Below, in pieces: positions 60,385-64,000 of a DNA stretch of 64,000 bases. The stretch spans positions 2,316,001 to 2,380,000 of the forward strand of contig NZ_JHZZ01000001.1 of the NCBI RefSeq assembly GCF_000687935.1, in the 5' to 3' direction. The notes beneath the pieces were generated by a model. It saw nothing but the letters and a program-made list of their open reading frames with translations. It ran no database searches and was not told the DNA's origin. Numbering within the stretch: the stretch's first letter is position 1; each line of letters opens with the position of its first letter. This DNA comes from Polaribacter sp. Hel_I_88 (lineage in GTDB: Bacteria > Bacteroidota > Bacteroidia > Flavobacteriales > Flavobacteriaceae). The position numbers and the translations under genes were made by a program.

Positions 60385-61722
60385 ATGAAGAAAATAACGT
60401 TTTTATTAGCAGCTACTATATTTTTTGTATCTGCAAAGACCAATGCACAAGATGATGCAAACAGAGATTGTATTGTAAAATACAATTTATTTAAAGGGGA
60501 TTATCAATCAAAAAAATATGATGATGCCTACACCAATTGGATTTACTTAATGGATAATTGTAAAGATTTATCTGTAAGTATTTATCAATATGGTTCTAAG
60601 CTTGCAGAAGATATTAAAAAAGATCCAGCTTTAGCAAAAAGAGTTTTTGAGCAGAGATTACAATATTTTCCTGATGTAGATCCAGCAAAAGTACATAGTG
60701 ATTATGCAGAATATTTATTAGCAAATAAACTAGGAACGGATGATGAGGTTTTTAATCTTTTAGATAAAGCATATAAGTTAGATCCAACAAGAATGGGTGT
60801 AAAAAATTTATATATTTATTTTCAGGGAGTAACTGATAGAAATAAAGATACAAACCCTCAATTAGTTTTTGATACCTATGATGATGTTGTAGAATCTGTT
60901 GGAGAAAAATTAGATGGATATGCAAAGAAAATTTTAGAATTGTCAGATTCTACAAGAGTTTTGGATACAAGAGAAAAAAATAATTTAAAAGCATACACTA
61001 TAAATTCAAAAGCACTAGGTCAAATTGAAGGTGGTTTGGATAGAATGATTTCTGAATTAGCAACATGTGAACGTTTAATTCCTTTATATAGAAGAGATTT
61101 CGATGAAAATAGAGGTAACGTAACTTGGTTAAAAAGAGCGGTATCTAGAATGTTTTACAAAGAATGTCAAGATGATCCTTTATATGCTGAATTAGCAAAA
61201 GCGTATGCAGAGGCATCTCCATCACCTGAGGCGTATGCGTTTTTAGCAAATGTTTTAGAAAATAGTGGAGACTCTAAAGGAGCTACAGAAATGAGACAAA
61301 AGTCTTTTGATTTAGAAACAGATCCTCTTAAAAAAGCAAATTATAAATTAAAATTTGCGCAAGCAGCGCAATCTAGAGGTCAATTATCTAGTGCAAGAAG
61401 CTTGGCAAGAGAGGCTTTAAGATATAATCCTAACTCTGGTAAAGCTTATTTATTAATTGGTAGATTGTATGCATCTAGCGCAAATAGTTGTGGAGATGAC
61501 GAATTTGAAAAAAGAATGGTATATGCAGCAGCACTAAGACAAGCGCAAAAAGCAGCCTCTGTAGATCCAAGTATTTATGCTTTAGCATCAAGATATATTG
61601 CATCTTATAAAGGAAGTTTACCAACTAAAAAGGTTATTTTTACAGCAAGTAAAACAATTGGTCAATCTCATACAATTAAATGTTGGATTGGTGAAACTGT
61701 AACAATAGCATCTAGTGATTAA
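60385..61722 (+). CDS. Secreted tetratricopeptide-repeat protein
   Basis: This 445-residue protein starts at MKKITFLLAATIFFVSAKTNAQ (60385), a good signal peptide; the longer frame adds 14 unlikely residues. TPR-like helical repeats appear at EAYAFLANVLENSGDSKGATEM and ARSLAREALRYNPNSGKAYLLIGRLY. It lies in the coaX-OMP-TPR-lptC order and may assist envelope assembly. The role is not known. Confidence 0.82.
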   Translation: MKKITFLLAATIFFVSAKTNAQDDANRDCIVKYNLFKGDYQSKKYDDAYTNWIYLMDNCKDLSVSIYQYGSKLAEDIKKDPALAKRVFEQRLQYFPDVDPAKVHSDYAEYLLANKLGTDDEVFNLLDKAYKLDPTRMGVKNLYIYFQGVTDRNKDTNPQLVFDTYDDVVESVGEKLDGYAKKILELSDSTRVLDTREKNNLKAYTINSKALGQIEGGLDRMISELATCERLIPLYRRDFDENRGNVTWLKRAVSRMFYKECQDDPLYAELAKAYAEASPSPEAYAFLANVLENSGDSKGATEMRQKSFDLETDPLKKANYKLKFAQAAQSRGQLSSARSLAREALRYNPNSGKAYLLIGRLYASSANSCGDDEFEKRMVYAAALRQAQKAASVDPSIYALASRYIASYKGSLPTKKVIFTASKTIGQSHTIKCWIGETVTIASSD

Positions 61723-62290
61723 TTATAACAAAACATACTCTATAATAACAAAAAGCATTGCTGTTCTATTTGTAACAGCAATGCTTTTTGCATGTACAAA
61801 TAATACGCAAAAAGCTAGAGACTTTTTGGCTGATAAAAATTTACCAGTAGGTATTTCTAAAGATGCGTATCATGTATACAAAGATTCTGGTAGAATTACC
61901 TCTAAATTAATAACTCCTAAAATGTTAGACTTTAGTAATAGAGAAAAACATCCTTATAATGAGTTTCCTTTTGGAATAAAAATTATTAATTTTGAGAATA
62001 AAGGAAAAGATTCCATAACCATTACTGGTAATTATGCAATTTCTTATGCAAAAACATCCATCTCAGAAATAAAAGGGAACGTTATTGTTATCAATCATGC
62101 AGATAAATCAAGATTAGAAACAGAGCAATTATTTTGGGACGAAAAAACAAAATATTTTGTCTCGGAAAAAGCATTTAAGTTAACAAAAGAAAATGACACT
62201 ATTTTTGGTATTGGATTTGAGTCTAAAGATGATTTATCAAAACATCTCGCAAAAAAAACAACAGGAAAATTAGAAACTAAAGAAGATTAA
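61715..62290 (+). CDS. lptC: LPS export protein LptC
   Basis: This 191-residue protein has an N-terminal hydrophobic segment (SIAVLFVTAMLFAC, lipobox-like) followed by the LptC beta-jellyroll. Family marks are the KDSGRITSKLITPKMLDF and IKGNVIVINHADKSRLETEQLFWD repeats. It links LptBFG to the periplasmic bridge for lipopolysaccharide export. The GTG start at 61715 overlaps the TPR gene by 8 bp. Confidence 0.88.
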   Translation: MINYNKTYSIITKSIAVLFVTAMLFACTNNTQKARDFLADKNLPVGISKDAYHVYKDSGRITSKLITPKMLDFSNREKHPYNEFPFGIKIINFENKGKDSITITGNYAISYAKTSISEIKGNVIVINHADKSRLETEQLFWDEKTKYFVSEKAFKLTKENDTIFGIGFESKDDLSKHLAKKTTGKLETKED

Positions 62291-62293
62291 ATT

Positions 62294-62506
62294 ATGAATA
62301 GAATTTGGAAATTTTTTCAGTACGGATATTTAATGATTGCTTTTATTTGTTTAGTAGAAACTTTTGTACAATGGAATGTAGATAGAAACAGAGCCTATTT
62401 CTTCCTTATTTTTGGAGTTTTAATTACATTAGTATTTTTCTTTAAAAGACATTTTAGAAAAAAAGTAGAAAAAAGAAACAATGAAAACAAGCAAAACAAA
62501 AAATAA
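62294..62506 (+). CDS. Small two-helix membrane protein
   Basis: This 70-residue protein has two hydrophobic segments, YLMIAFICLVETFVQW and AYFFLIFGVLITLVFFF, and a very basic tail. It lies 3 bp after lptC and 12 bp before the CorC gene, as in other flavobacteria. Function unknown. Confidence 0.75.
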   Translation: MNRIWKFFQYGYLMIAFICLVETFVQWNVDRNRAYFFLIFGVLITLVFFFKRHFRKKVEKRNNENKQNKK

Positions 62507-62518
62507 CCAAAATATATA

Positions 62519-63784
62519 ATGGAGGTTGAACTCATTATTGTTGTCATATCAATTTTACTATCTGCATTTTTTTCAGGTATGGAAATTGCGTTTGTTTCTG
62601 CCAATAAAATGCATATTGAGCTAGAAAAAAAAAGAGAAGGTTTTATACCTAAAATCTTAACAATAATTACCCAAAAATCATCGAAATTTATTACAACAAT
62701 GTTGGTTGGTAATAATATTTCTTTGGTAATTTATAGTTATTATATGGGGGAATTGCTCATTAGATTTCTGCCAATTGAAACGTTTAATGACTTTTCTATA
62801 CTCTTAATTCAAACTATAATTTCTACAATAATAATACTGGTAACAGCAGAATTTTTACCCAAAGCAATTTTTAGAATTTATGCAAACGAAGTTTTAAAAC
62901 TTTTTGCTGTACCTGCTTATATATTCTATTATATATTTCATTTTTTCTCTGAATTTATTACCATGATTTCCGATTTCTTTCTGCGTGTTTTTTTTAAGAC
63001 CAATGCAGATGAACAACAAACGGAATTTAGTAAAGAGGAATTAGGTATTTATATTAATGAACAATTAGATTCTGGTAATGATGATGATGAAATGGATTCC
63101 GAAATCCAAATATTTCAGAATGCTTTAGAGTTTCAAAATGTAAAAGCGAGGGAAGTAATGGTGCCAAGAACAGAAATTGTATCTGTAGAAATGCACGAAA
63201 CTGTTACCAATTTAAAAAACACATTTATCAATACTGGTTTGTCAAAAATTTTGGTGTACAAAACATCTTTAGATGATGTTGTTGGCTATGTAAATGCTTT
63301 TGAATTGTTTAAAAAACCAAAAACTATAAAATCAATTTTATTGCCTTTAGAGTTTGTTCCAGAATCTATGATGATTAACGATATTTTAAATTCGTTGATG
63401 AAAAAACGCAAAAGTGTTGCAGTTGTTATCGATGAATATGGAGGAACTTCTGGCATGATTACAGTAGAAGATATTGTAGAAGAATTGTTTGGAGAAATAG
63501 AAGATGAGCACGATTCTCAAGAATTTTTAGAAGAGAAAGTAAGTGAATCTAAATTTAATTTTTCTGCAAGGTTAGAGATTGATTATTTAAACGAAGAATA
63601 CGATTTAAATATACCAAAATCAGAAGCTTACGAAACTTTAGGGGGTTTTATTATAGAACATACAGAAAATATTCCAGAAGAAAAAGAGTTGATAGATTTA
63701 GAAACTTTTGAAATTAAAATCTTAAAGATGAGTGGGGCAAAAATTGATGAAGTGTCTCTAAAAATATCCAACCAAACAGACTAA
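62519..63784 (+). CDS. CNNM/CorC (HlyC) family transporter with CBS domains
   Basis: This 421-residue protein has an N-terminal DUF21 membrane domain (ISILLSAFFSGMEIAFVSANK) and two CBS domains (REVMVPRTEIVSVEM; KRKSVAVVIDEYGGTSGMITVEDIVEELFGEIEDEHD). The C-terminal CorC_HlyC domain is also present. Family members export Mg2+ or related ions. The length is normal and all domains are complete. Confidence 0.92.
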   Translation: MEVELIIVVISILLSAFFSGMEIAFVSANKMHIELEKKREGFIPKILTIITQKSSKFITTMLVGNNISLVIYSYYMGELLIRFLPIETFNDFSILLIQTIISTIIILVTAEFLPKAIFRIYANEVLKLFAVPAYIFYYIFHFFSEFITMISDFFLRVFFKTNADEQQTEFSKEELGIYINEQLDSGNDDDEMDSEIQIFQNALEFQNVKAREVMVPRTEIVSVEMHETVTNLKNTFINTGLSKILVYKTSLDDVVGYVNAFELFKKPKTIKSILLPLEFVPESMMINDILNSLMKKRKSVAVVIDEYGGTSGMITVEDIVEELFGEIEDEHDSQEFLEEKVSESKFNFSARLEIDYLNEEYDLNIPKSEAYETLGGFIIEHTENIPEEKELIDLETFEIKILKMSGAKIDEVSLKISNQTD

Positions 63785-63908
63785 ATAACTTTCCTTTTTT
63801 TTTAATTGAAAAAAATGTACGTAACTCGCTTCTAATAAGTGAAAAATGCGTTGCAATATTAAAACCAAAAACCGTATATTCGCCAACTGAAATTAAATTA
63901 AAATTAGT

Positions 63909-64000
63909 ATGGCAGTTTTATCAAAAATTAGAGAACGCTCAATGTTCTTAATTATAATTATTGGATTAGCACTTTTTGCGTTTGTATTAGATCCATCAAC
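63909..64000 (+). CDS. SurA/PpiD-type peptidyl-prolyl isomerase (3' end missing)
   Basis: Only the first 30 codons are in the window: MAVLSKIRERSMFLIIIIGL and then ALFAFVLDPS. This is the start of the flavobacterial SurA_N_3/PpiD foldase, a membrane-anchored periplasmic chaperone. It follows the CorC gene by 124 bp, the usual order. The rest cannot be checked. Confidence 0.8.
   Translation, partial: MAVLSKIRERSMFLIIIIGLALFAFVLDPS

Overview
The window reads as chromosomal DNA of a marine flavobacterium, most like Polaribacter or a close relative in the Flavobacteriaceae. The DNA is strongly AT-rich. Promoters carry the Bacteroidetes -7 box TAnnTTTG. Several gene blocks have the order usual in that family: nudix/pyrE/SRPBCC, rsfS-ftsH-LUD-cdsA-psd-ACBP, udk-ftsB-mutA-mutB, and coaX-OMP-TPR-lptC-hyp-corC-ppiD. 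The genus is inferred from gene content, not from a search.

Layout. 1-2.6 kb: a cut-off M14 metallopeptidase and a lactonase-type lipoprotein. 2.6-5.3 kb: a small accessory patch (DUF3883 protein, zinc-ribbon protein, hypothetical, DUF1016/PDDEXK nuclease) next to a SulP anion transporter; a decayed second copy of the SulP 3' end lies inside the patch. 7-14.3 kb: housekeeping block with divergent nudix/pyrE, birA, rsfS, ftsH, cdsA, psd and ACBP. 14.4-21.4 kb: TIGR01777 epimerase, M20 amidohydrolase, the two methylmalonyl-CoA mutase subunits, a DivIC/FtsB-like protein and uridine kinase.

21.4-35.8 kb, all on the minus strand, looks like a storage-lipid locus. It holds a wax-ester/triacylglycerol synthase with a C-terminal SCP2-like extension, two alpha/beta hydrolases, a 1079-residue GPAT-HAD-LPAAT fusion and gpsA. 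With these are three phasin-like small proteins, a BTAD regulator with a coiled-coil partner, and a TetR-like/AarF pair. Together they could take DHAP to glycerol-3-phosphate, lysophosphatidate, phosphatidate, diacylglycerol and then triacylglycerol, coat the droplets and release the lipid again. Two of the phasin-like genes share an 18-bp promoter box at the same distance from the -7 box. A PIN-type toxin-antitoxin pair sits inside the block.

36-38.7 kb is accessory: an orphan Imm49-like immunity gene, a HigBA toxin-antitoxin pair, and tRNA-Thr with a duplicated 3' end. 38.9-51.5 kb, all minus strand, is a light/UV-response cluster. It has four photolyase/cryptochrome paralogs of four types, with DUF2256, TIGR03643, DUF3050, TspO, glutathione peroxidase, SDR, SRPBCC and flavin reductase genes. 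Two promoters in it share an inverted repeat, TTGTTTAA-N16-GTAAACA, that could be the operator of a light-responsive regulator.

51.6-57.5 kb: a histidine-rich DUF4198 protein with HupE/UreJ (metal handling), then DabA-DabB, a proton-coupled inorganic-carbon pump. 57.7-64 kb: DUF1569 protein, tRNA-Phe, coaX, an outer-membrane protein, a TPR protein, lptC, a CorC-type transporter, and the start of a SurA/PpiD-type foldase running off the window.
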